From JBLIAZ01 sp047632015 (GTDB taxonomy: Bacteria > Bacteroidota > Bacteroidia > Flavobacteriales_C > GCA-002722245), in assembly GCA_047632015.1 (NCBI GenBank), contig JBLIBC010000043.1, forward strand, positions 1-12,976: a stretch of DNA of 12,976 bases. Direction: 5' to 3'. The translations under genes were made by a program, and so were the position numbers. The notes beneath the pieces were generated by a model that searched no databases, was not told the DNA's origin, and saw only the letters and a list, made by a program, of their open reading frames with translations. This document shows positions 7,334 to 12,976 of the stretch, piece by piece. Within the stretch, counting starts at the first letter, position 1. Each line of letters starts with the position of its first letter.

Positions 7334-9644
7334 CTTCTTGTAGGAATTTTAACATGCGTAATGACACCTCTAATATTCTGGAAGAAAAATCGTATTTAAT
7401 TACAATTCCTGATACTTCATAAAATGATATTCTTGTAGCAATATAGGTTTTTAATGAATAAGTAAATGCTTTGCTCCAAGCCTTTGTGCTGCACTTACTA
7501 TTATGGCTGGAGTAATAATTTAAGTATTCAAACATTTCTTCTTTTGAAAAATCACGTGCCAGTGCAAAACTTAAAAACTCGACCACATCTTTTGAGGGAA
7601 AATCTATGACTGCTAGTTCCCAATCATAAATACAAGGGATTCCATTTTCTCGGATAACAATGTTCCTAGGATTAAAGTCATTGTGAATTACCGTCTTAGG
7701 GATTTCAATGCTTGCCGATTCATGTTCCCAATTTTGCATCCCTTTAACCAAAGCATTTAAAGGCTCAATATGAGATGCTGTTACTCGTTCATTAATGACA
7801 ATTTGCAACAGCTTTTTATACAAAGGAATAGCGTCAAAGGCATTAAATTCCTGAATAGATGGAACATCCTTCATCCCACTTAATTGATGGAAATCTGATA
7901 ATACCTTTAAAACATTTTTAATTTCAACATCACCCCAAAGTTCTGGCTGATTCTCACTCTCGACAATCTTCAGTTTTGAATAATCAAAAAACTCTTGAAT
8001 GAAAAAGAAAATTTCTCTTTTTGAAACAATTTTCTTTCCATAATACTTTGGAATGTACTGATATCGCAACTCATGTAATTTTGCGTTAACATGAATCTCC
8101 TTTATATGAGAGTTTTTATATTCTAATTTACTTTCAAAATCTTTAATTAAATCAGCTAGTTCCGTATCAATCGAAGAAGCCATCAAGTGAAGTCCTTTTA
8201 TTATTTCTTGATCCAGCGCCTTCGATTTAAGCAGCACTTTTTGCGTTGAACGAATTCCGTTTTTACCTGTACGTTTTATATTTAAAGGGACAAATCCTAT
8301 TAGCTTTTTACTGATTCGGCTAGCAATGTTAGTAAGGATACCATTCTCGAGTAAATCATCACCTGACTCACTTATTAATTCAATTGATTCTTTATTATGC
8401 TGGATCGCTGATTTTAAAAAATCGCTTGTCAGCTCAGATCTTAGCAACCACTGCACAGGTTTATTCCTCCCTAGTTTTTCATGAGCTTTGGCAAATTCAC
8501 CACTCACAATTGCTGCATAGGTGGATATTTCCAAACCTAAAGCGAATCCTGCGATAACCTTAGCTAATCTGTTGACTTTTCCAGTCCCCAAACAACCCAT
8601 TAGTTTAAGTGCTTCGGCTTGAGTAGGTAATTGTGTCCCTCCTCCTACTGTTCCAACCACCAAATTTGGCAACGTTAATTTCAAATGTAATCCTTTATCG
8701 TTTCGAGTCAATTCCAAAAATCCAACGGCCGATTCGTGTACACTTCCTAAATCCTGACCTGTAGCAATAAAAAATGCGGCTACTGCATTAGCCACATTGA
8801 TATTATACCCCACCATTCCTTCCTCATTTGCCAATTTTCTTGATGGATTAAAGCAGTCTTCCATTTTTTTCGAGGTGGTCCTTAGCACTTTATTGATGAC
8901 CTGTTCCGAAAGGAAGCATTCAGCAGACACGTTTATCCCTCTCCCATTTTTTATGTTGTACTGAGATACCTTTTTGTCCGACGCACCGTTGCCCTCAATT
9001 ACAAAATCCTTTGGGACAATATCAGCACTCTTTTTAAATTCATCAACCACAAAAAGCATTGCGTGCCAAGTACATGTGGTAGTCATGTTTTGCCCCGAGG
9101 CATCACCAGTTGAATACACAAACTTAAGGTGGACATTCTCGTCCCGAACTAGTACATTAATATTCAGTAACTCTGCATGATTTGAATACTGCTTGGTAAC
9201 AGCTTTTATTTTTTTGAAAGATGAATTGATGTAAGATTTAAATTGCTCAGCTTCCTCAGCCGTTTCAAACAAAAAGAAAGGCGACCTCACCATTTTTTGC
9301 CAGTGTACATTTGCTTTGAAGCCACCGCTCAAGCTCAGCGCTTTTGCCCCTCTGTTCATACTAGCTACTAGAGCACCCTCTAAAGTTCCTACCGCAGCAT
9401 AAACTAGTTCATCATTCTCATTATTGCAAAATTTTATAGGACCAACCAATCCTAATGGGATTTCTAAAGACCCCACGTTAGACTCAATGTTGTTCTGTAT
9501 ATCGTTCAATTCTAAAGATGAATCAGCTATTTTATCAATTGAAAAATCATTTTCTTTTAAATAAGCTAATCTTAATTCCATGGCACTTTTAGTTACCAAC
9601 CCTCTACCTGGAACAATGGGTAAATCAAATTCTTTAAACCTCAT
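7326..9644 (-). CDS. HMG-CoA reductase-type enzyme fused to APH-like kinase domain
   Basis: This is a 772-residue two-domain protein. Residues 1-410 are a class I-type HMG-CoA reductase: IESNVGSLEIPLG (53-65), GTLEGALVAS (86-95), STGDASGQNM (178-187), SDKK (222-225), FFIATGQDLG (291-300), GTVGGGTQLP (331-340) and FAKAHEKLGRN (384-394). The catalytic set Glu89, Lys224, Asp298 and His388 is complete. Residues from about 450 to 772 form an APH/choline-kinase-like fold: a catalytic loop HNDFNPRN with Asp656 and Asn661, and a metal motif IYDWE with Asp674. There is no membrane anchor. HMGR normally makes mevalonate with NADPH; a bacterial HMGR is usually about 350-450 residues and is not fused. 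Substrate-contact segments differ from textbook HMGRs, so another acyl-thioester is possible. The fused kinase could phosphorylate the alcohol formed. Both ends overlap their neighbours (4 and 8 bp). Confidence 0.92.
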   Translation of the reverse strand: MRFKEFDLPIVPGRGLVTKSAMELRLAYLKENDFSIDKIADSSLELNDIQNNIESNVGSLEIPLGLVGPIKFCNNENDELVYAAVGTLEGALVASMNRGAKALSLSGGFKANVHWQKMVRSPFFLFETAEEAEQFKSYINSSFKKIKAVTKQYSNHAELLNINVLVRDENVHLKFVYSTGDASGQNMTTTCTWHAMLFVVDEFKKSADIVPKDFVIEGNGASDKKVSQYNIKNGRGINVSAECFLSEQVINKVLRTTSKKMEDCFNPSRKLANEEGMVGYNINVANAVAAFFIATGQDLGSVHESAVGFLELTRNDKGLHLKLTLPNLVVGTVGGGTQLPTQAEALKLMGCLGTGKVNRLAKVIAGFALGLEISTYAAIVSGEFAKAHEKLGRNKPVQWLLRSELTSDFLKSAIQHNKESIELISESGDDLLENGILTNIASRISKKLIGFVPLNIKRTGKNGIRSTQKVLLKSKALDQEIIKGLHLMASSIDTELADLIKDFESKLEYKNSHIKEIHVNAKLHELRYQYIPKYYGKKIVSKREIFFFIQEFFDYSKLKIVESENQPELWGDVEIKNVLKVLSDFHQLSGMKDVPSIQEFNAFDAIPLYKKLLQIVINERVTASHIEPLNALVKGMQNWEHESASIEIPKTVIHNDFNPRNIVIRENGIPCIYDWELAVIDFPSKDVVEFLSFALARDFSKEEMFEYLNYYSSHNSKCSTKAWSKAFTYSLKTYIATRISFYEVSGIVIKYDFSSRILEVSLRMLKFLQEDE

Positions 9645-10591
9645 TTGTTCTTGATTTTTTGATGTACACAGTCATGGAATACTGATACATAATTTTTAGA
9701 TATGTACATGTTCTGTTTTACCTCTTTGTATTTGAGCAATTCTAAATGTGCAGTTGGCAAATTGTAACAAGGAATCCCTGGGTACAAGTGATGTTCGAAA
9801 TGATATGATATGTTTTTAGGAACCATTAATAACTTTACAATAAAGCCATGAATTGTTGTTCTTGTTTGCAACTGTGAAGGCATACCTTCAATTCCTGAAT
9901 GCTCAGCCACTCTTCTTAATCTGTTAATTAATTGCGTCCATGTAGCAAAAGGTATAATCCAATATTTAACCAAAAGCATTCCATTCTCAAAGAAAACAAA
10001 TGATGTTATAATTATAATGTAAAATAAAATCCTAGCTCCCTTATACCTAACTGAAGACCTTTTTTTTTTGCTCTTTAACTTGGCACCTGACATCACTCGA
10101 AAAGTTTCAAACACACCCAATCCAGAAACTTGAACAATTAACACTTTAAAAAAACGACTCAACCTCATTGGATATCTCCAATTAATGTCTGTTTTTGCTA
10201 CGTAATCAGGATCTTGATCGGTATTCAACCACCTGTGATGTGCTAAGTGCTTTATACGATACGATCTCATTGAAATAAACAATGGCCATGCGCAAAAAAC
10301 TTCTCCCAGAACCTCATTGAGGTGCTTGTCTTTTGAAACCAAATCATGTACAGCTTCATGCATAATAAGACCAAGTGCTAGCAACCTTGCTCCTATAAAA
10401 ACAACAGCAGCGATGTACAGCGTCCAATGAAAATATTTTTCACAAAAATAAGCAGCTGCAATAATTAGCCCCCATTCTGTAACTATCGATATCACTCCCT
10501 TCAGTGTACTTACGGTAGATAGTTTTTGAATTTCACCCTTCCCTAGGAAGTACCTTAATTCATTTGGACTAGTCACTTTAACATCTGCCAT
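9641..10591 (-). CDS. Membrane fatty-acid desaturase, first gene of operon
   Basis: This 316-residue membrane di-iron desaturase has HEAVH at 78-82, HLAHH at 115-119, an isolated RVAEHSG His at 231, and HFEHH at 264-268 followed by LYPGIPCYNLP. The last box and its tail resemble acyl-lipid and sphingolipid-type front-end desaturases. NTDQDPDY after box 2 is also usual in the family. Hydrophobic spans lie at about 33-50, 55-77, 147-160, 187-201 and 203-218. It is only distantly like the second desaturase at the other end of the operon, so the two probably act at different positions or on different substrates. The start is the ATG at 10591, preceded by an AT-rich leader with no evident Shine-Dalgarno. 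Its stop overlaps the reductase-kinase start as ATGA. Catalytic residues are intact. Confidence 0.9.
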   Translation of the reverse strand: MADVKVTSPNELRYFLGKGEIQKLSTVSTLKGVISIVTEWGLIIAAAYFCEKYFHWTLYIAAVVFIGARLLALGLIMHEAVHDLVSKDKHLNEVLGEVFCAWPLFISMRSYRIKHLAHHRWLNTDQDPDYVAKTDINWRYPMRLSRFFKVLIVQVSGLGVFETFRVMSGAKLKSKKKRSSVRYKGARILFYIIIITSFVFFENGMLLVKYWIIPFATWTQLINRLRRVAEHSGIEGMPSQLQTRTTIHGFIVKLLMVPKNISYHFEHHLYPGIPCYNLPTAHLELLKYKEVKQNMYISKNYVSVFHDCVHQKIKNK

Positions 10592-10675
10592 TATATATAA
10601 TTATTGTGAGCAAATTTCATGGGTTTTAATTTTAGTTAAAAAACTAATTTTAAATAAATTAAGCTTCCCTAGCTC

Positions 10676-10683
10676 CAAAATTA
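10676..10683 (-). promoter_or_regulatory. Possible Bacteroidota-type -7 promoter element of the operon
   Basis: On the minus strand these bases read TAATTTTG, an exact fit to the Bacteroidota -7 consensus TAnnTTTG. They lie about 85 bp before the first start codon. No clear TTTG -33 element is found about 19 bp upstream, and an AT-rich region yields such matches by chance, so this is tentative. Confidence 0.25.
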
Positions 10684-10748
10684 AAAGTAATCTATTACTC
10701 CTATAATTCTTTATTTATTTTCGCTGTTTGAATTACATCTGTTGCAAT

Positions 10749-10775
10749 AATCACATCAATTCGTTCGATGTGATT
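10749..10775. promoter_or_regulatory. 9-bp inverted repeat, candidate operator
   Basis: AATCACATC (10749-10757) and GATGTGATT (10767-10775) are perfect inverted arms around a 9-base spacer. They lie about 160-185 bp upstream of the operon start codon. The size suits a dimeric regulator site. The arms are in the opposite order to a CRP site (TGTGA-N6-TCACA), so CRP is not proposed. Confidence 0.35.
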
Positions 10776-10790
10776 TAACAAAAAGAAAAC

Positions 10791-10875
10791 TTTGTGTTTT
10801 CCAAAACTTGAAATTGTCATATAACAGCAAACGATTATTTATTCACTGTGACAAAACACTTATTTGTGTTTTCCA
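10791..10875. repeat. 13-bp direct repeat TTTGTGTTTTCCA, two copies
   Basis: TTTGTGTTTTCCA occurs at 10791-10803 and 10863-10875, 72 bp apart start to start. Each copy is the right arm of a small hairpin: GAAAAC/GTTTTC (10785-10790 with 10796-10801) and AAAACAC/GTGTTTT (10853-10859 with 10866-10872). The shared dyad suggests either a repeated protein-binding site or decayed small repeats. Confidence 0.45.
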
Positions 10876-10912
10876 TAAAACAATGAACGAAGTAAACTTT
10901 TAACTTTAAAAA

Positions 10913-10961
10913 TGGTCAAATAAAAAAGACGTGCTAGATGCACGTCTTTTTTATTTGACCA
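10913..10961. terminator. Perfect 22-bp-arm hairpin, bidirectional terminator
   Basis: The arms 10913-10934 and 10940-10961 are perfectly complementary around the 5-base loop TAGAT. The GC-rich core GACGTGC/GCACGTC sits at the loop and A6/T6 tracts are inside the arms, the classic form of a two-way intrinsic terminator. It lies 20 bp past the stop of the T9SS remnant and would stop minus-strand transcripts from the flavin oxidoreductase gene before the operon. Confidence 0.75.
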
Positions 10962-10980
10962 CTTAATACTTATTACTTTT

Positions 10981-11160
10981 TTACAATTTTTTTTTTGATA
11001 TAAATGCACCTGAAGCGTCATACAAAATCAGAACATAAACACCATCTGCTAAATTAGCTGCAGAGACAGTGCAATTACTATAGGCACCAACTGAACTTGC
11101 ACCTATAGCGTTTAAAATTACAATACTGGCTTCCGACAACACTTGCCATTTTAGTTTATA
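10981..11160 (-). pseudogene. Remnant of a T9SS type A C-terminal sorting domain
   Basis: A 59-codon open frame follows an in-frame TAA (11161-11163) and has no ATG. Its second half, ANLADGVYVLILYDASG, and the end FISKKKL match the C-terminal domain that directs proteins through the type IX secretion system (beta strands, then LxxGxYxL and a Lys-rich end). No signal peptide or passenger domain precedes it, so it is the tail of a lost secreted protein. Near the end is a run of ten A residues on the coding strand (10987-10996). One added A would change the ending to KKKIVKK, the more usual form, which hints at a slippage indel. The hairpin 20 bp downstream was probably the original gene's terminator. 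Confidence 0.6.
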
Positions 11161-11207
11161 TTATTTTGTCAAATAAATATAATCAATTACAAAAAAAACA
11201 AATCCCT

Positions 11208-12146
11208 CTATATCAGCCTACCTATAGCCTCTTTTACCGGAACAATACTTTTCACGTGTTCAATAGCGGTCCCAGCACACCATACCGTTTTATAGGTCGG
11301 TTTCAGAGCTGCTTGCTCTACGCTTTTCATTCCTTTGTACATAATTAGCATCTTAATGTACTTTTTCATAAAAGGAAGTGCTTTCATGAGCCAAGTTAAA
11401 AACCCACCATCTTTATCAAGACTTTGCATGTACGGAGTATTGATTACCGTTATTGAAGAACCAGATAACTGTTTAGTTAATATAATGTCTTTAGCGCCAT
11501 ACTGCACTATCGCATTCTTATAGTCTTCGGACACCTCACTTTCTTGAGTAGCAATGAATAAAGTTCCTACTGACACTCCATCAGCACCAAGATTAACAGC
11601 ATTATCAACGTCCGATTTTGACGTAACACCCCCTGCCGAAATAACAAGAATATTACACTCTTTTTTAAGTAACGGAATTAATTCCTCCTTTGACATAGGA
11701 CCACAATGTCCTCCTGCACTAGAATCCACAGCTATTATCCCATCAGCTCCTAATTCTTCCACTTTCTTAGCATACTTGACATCCACGACATCGCAAAAAA
11801 CAAATATTCCTTTGGCTTTACATTGTTTAATCACTTCTTTAGGACTACCCAAGGAAGTAATCACAAAACCTACTTCTTCCTCCACACAAACTTTTAATTG
11901 ATAATCTAATTTAATGTTAGACTTATTCACTATCAAGTTTACCCCAAACAATCCAGATGATTTCTCCTTGATTTCTCGAATGGCTGATCGTAATTCTGCC
12001 TCTGTCCTGTAGTTCAAAGCTGGAAAAGCTCCAGTGATACCATTGTCCAAAGCAGCAACAATCATCTTAGCGTTACTCACCAAAAACATGGGAGCCATGA
12101 TAATAGGATGTTTAATGTTTAACATTTTTGTAAGTGCAGTAGTCAT
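11208..12146 (-). CDS. FMN-dependent nitronate monooxygenase / FabK-type flavin oxidoreductase
   Basis: This 312-residue TIM-barrel FMN enzyme belongs to the nitronate monooxygenase (2-nitropropane dioxygenase) family, which also contains FabK, the enoyl-ACP reductase II. Evidence includes the opening PIIMAPMFLVSNAKM (14-28), the first barrel segment FGVNL (67-71), the His loop SSAGGHCGP (142-150, His147), the phosphate-binding ISAGGV (169-174), and GADGVSVGTLFIATQES (187-203). Length is normal for the family. It starts at the ATG at 12146, about 85 bp after the clpB terminator, so it has its own promoter, and it is separated from the operon by the hairpin at 10913-10961. Nitronate oxidation, quinone reduction and enoyl reduction are all possible; sequence motifs alone do not separate them. 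A role in fatty-acid synthesis would fit the neighbourhood but is not shown. Confidence 0.85.
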   Translation of the reverse strand: MTTALTKMLNIKHPIIMAPMFLVSNAKMIVAALDNGITGAFPALNYRTEAELRSAIREIKEKSSGLFGVNLIVNKSNIKLDYQLKVCVEEEVGFVITSLGSPKEVIKQCKAKGIFVFCDVVDVKYAKKVEELGADGIIAVDSSAGGHCGPMSKEELIPLLKKECNILVISAGGVTSKSDVDNAVNLGADGVSVGTLFIATQESEVSEDYKNAIVQYGAKDIILTKQLSGSSITVINTPYMQSLDKDGGFLTWLMKALPFMKKYIKMLIMYKGMKSVEQAALKPTYKTVWCAGTAIEHVKSIVPVKEAIGRLI

Positions 12147-12231
12147 ATTAAAGGTTACGGAAGATTACTAAATAAGTTTCTAAATTACACACAAATATCA
12201 ATTTGAAGTTATAATAGTCAATCTAATGCAC

Positions 12232-12261
12232 AAAAAAGGGGAAGCCTCTCCAGACTTCCCC
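12232..12261 (-). terminator. Intrinsic terminator of clpB
   Basis: On the minus strand GGGGAAG (12261-12255) pairs with CTTCCCC (12244-12238) across a 10-base loop and is followed directly by TTTTTT (12237-12232). It lies 55 bp beyond the clpB stop. The form is that of a classical rho-independent terminator for clpB. Confidence 0.88.
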
Positions 12262-12315
12262 AATTAAACAAACAACATCAATTAAACCTTACTTTAATGT
12301 TTGACTCAACATAAC

Positions 12316-12975
12316 CTAACCCTGTTCTACAACTAACTTTTCATCAAACTTAGGCCTGAAAACAAACTCGTCATCGAACACATCTAATAACACATTCGAG
12401 CCATTTTTTATTGTACCCTTTAACATTTCTTTAGATAATTCATTCAATACCTCTCTCTGGATTACTCTTTTTAAAGGCCTCGCTCCGTATTGAGGATCAT
12501 AACCCAGTTTTGCAATGGCCTCAAGAGCATAATCCGTGACTTCCAAGGTAATATCTTGTTTGCCAAGCGTCTCTTGTAAACCTTTAAGTAAAATTTTCAC
12601 TATTTCAGCAATGTGCTTTTGGCTCAATGGAGTAAACATAATTAACTCATCAATTCTATTTAAAAATTCTGGACGTACACTTTGCTTAAGCAGCTCAAAT
12701 ACTTCGGTTTTTGTTTTTTCTCGAATCTCATCCAAGTTTTTCTCTTTCGCTTTTTCATAGTTGGCTTGAATTATTGACGATCCAATATTCGATGTTAGTA
12801 TCAAAATTGTGTTCTTAAAATTCACCACCCTTCCTTTATTATCTGTCAACCTCCCATCATCCAAAACTTGCAGCAAAACATTAAAAACATCAGGATGAGC
12901 TTTTTCAATCTCATCCAGCAACACCACAGAATAAGGTTTTATCCGTACTGCCTCCGTTAATTGCCCACCTTCATC
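12316..12975 (-). CDS. clpB: ATP-dependent disaggregase ClpB, C-terminal part, 5'-truncated by window edge
   Basis: ClpB is a hexameric AAA+ ring that, with DnaK, pulls proteins out of aggregates. The visible 219 residues are the end of the second ATPase domain and the C-terminal subdomain. The frame runs to the window edge with DEGGQLTEAVR, which precedes the Walker B motif VVLLDEIEKAHPDV. Sensor 1 is ILTSNIGS, the arginine-finger block is RPEFLNRIDE, and sensor 2 is GARPLKRVIQ. The GTG at 12927 is internal to this conserved region and is not the start. The tail ends EKLVVEQG with a TAG stop. Nothing appears broken. ClpC or ClpA share these motifs, but the continuous DEGGQLTEAVR to VVLLDEIEKAHPDVFN stretch fits ClpB best. 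Confidence 0.94.
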   Translation of the reverse strand, partial: DEGGQLTEAVRIKPYSVVLLDEIEKAHPDVFNVLLQVLDDGRLTDNKGRVVNFKNTILILTSNIGSSIIQANYEKAKEKNLDEIREKTKTEVFELLKQSVRPEFLNRIDELIMFTPLSQKHIAEIVKILLKGLQETLGKQDITLEVTDYALEAIAKLGYDPQYGARPLKRVIQREVLNELSKEMLKGTIKNGSNVLLDVFDDEFVFRPKFDEKLVVEQG

Positions 12976-12976
12976 G

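Larger units (their letters stand above)
1045..10591 (-). other. Eight-gene coupled operon, putative unusual-lipid biosynthesis
   Basis: Eight same-strand genes follow one another without real intergenic space. The junctions, in transcription order, are: a 4-bp ATGA overlap (9641-9644), an 8-bp overlap (7326-7333), a 1-bp TAATG overlap (6818), an 8-bp overlap (4371-4378), a 3-bp gap (3680-3682), a 16-bp overlap (2702-2717 with the ATG start) and a 1-bp TAATG overlap (1971). Such packing implies a single transcript, translational coupling and balanced expression. The products are lipid or small-molecule enzymes, at least four of them integral membrane proteins. That they form one pathway is inferred from this layout; the product cannot be read from the sequence. 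Confidence 0.85.
10592..10912. other. Gene-free control region upstream of the operon
   Basis: No credible gene is seen on either strand between the operon start codon and the hairpin at 10913. The region is strongly AT-rich. It holds a possible promoter -7 element (10676-10683), a 9-bp inverted repeat (10749-10775) and two copies of a 13-bp repeat within small hairpins (10785-10803 and 10853-10875). A 6-bp dyad TTAGTT/AACTAA (10632-10647) lies in the presumed leader. These make it the natural place for operon control, but no regulator gene is adjacent. Confidence 0.6.

Noticed and set aside
4371..9644. An antibiotic-resistance island (rifampin phosphotransferase plus aminoglycoside kinase)
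   Set aside because: The kinase domain is fused to an HMGR-type reductase and the dikinase lies within a coupled lipid-enzyme operon with no mobile-element features. Fold similarity to resistance kinases does not establish resistance.
1045..10591. A complete archaeal ether-lipid pathway
   Set aside because: Only HMGR-like, CarS-like and UbiA-like members are visible. Geranylgeranylglyceryl-phosphate synthase, geranylgeranyl diphosphate synthase and geranylgeranyl reductase are absent from the window, and the HMGR-like and UbiA-like proteins carry altered motifs.
10749..10775. CRP/cAMP-type binding site
   Set aside because: The arms read TCACA then TGTGA, the reverse of the CRP order, with a 9-base spacer.
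10981..11160. The T9SS fragment as the end of the flavin oxidoreductase gene
   Set aside because: The oxidoreductase has its own stop at 11208 and a normal family length. An in-frame TAA (11161-11163) also separates the fragment.
11554..11901. 115-codon plus-strand reading frame inside the flavin oxidoreductase gene
   Set aside because: It is antisense to a well-conserved TIM-barrel gene and its protein has no recognisable motif. The other short plus-strand frames over the operon are rejected for the same reason.

Overview
The window is AT-rich and looks like a chromosome of the Bacteroidota, most likely a flavobacterium-like lineage. Three things suggest this: a stranded C-terminal domain of the type IX secretion (T9SS) kind, the absence of clear Shine-Dalgarno sequences before most genes, and the character of the two flanking housekeeping genes. 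The flanks are truA (tRNA pseudouridine synthase, plus strand, 5' end cut by the window) and clpB (disaggregase, minus strand, 5' end cut by the window). I see no rRNA, tRNA, CRISPR array, transposase or integrase.

Between the flanks lies a block of eight minus-strand genes (10591 down to 1045) packed end to end. Every junction is an overlap of 1 to 16 bp or a gap of 3 bp, so this is almost certainly one translationally coupled operon. In order of transcription it encodes: a membrane fatty-acid desaturase; a class I HMG-CoA-reductase-type enzyme fused to an APH-like small-molecule kinase; a CarS-like (CDP-archaeol synthase family) membrane cytidylyltransferase; an 815-residue phosphohistidine dikinase with the domain order of rifampin phosphotransferase; a small UbiA-like integral membrane protein; a SAM methyltransferase with four N-terminal cysteines; a PlsC-type acyltransferase; and a second membrane desaturase.

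Read together, the operon looks like a dedicated route to an unusual membrane lipid or lipid-like product. It contains a thioester reductase that makes an alcohol, two candidate alcohol kinases of unrelated fold, a CTP-dependent activating enzyme, a possible prenyl or alcohol transferase, an acyltransferase, a methyltransferase and two desaturases. HMGR, CarS and UbiA families are also the families used in archaeal ether-lipid synthesis, but geranylgeranylglyceryl-phosphate synthase and geranylgeranyl reductase are not in the window. A complete archaeal pathway is therefore not shown. The product is unknown to me.

Upstream of the operon (10592-10912) is a gene-free control region with inverted and direct repeats, then a perfect 22-bp-arm hairpin (10913-10961), then a 59-codon T9SS sorting-domain remnant without a start codon. 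Next comes a minus-strand flavin oxidoreductase of the nitronate monooxygenase/FabK type, followed by the clpB terminator and clpB. At the other end truA and the operon converge on a hairpin at 968-1001.
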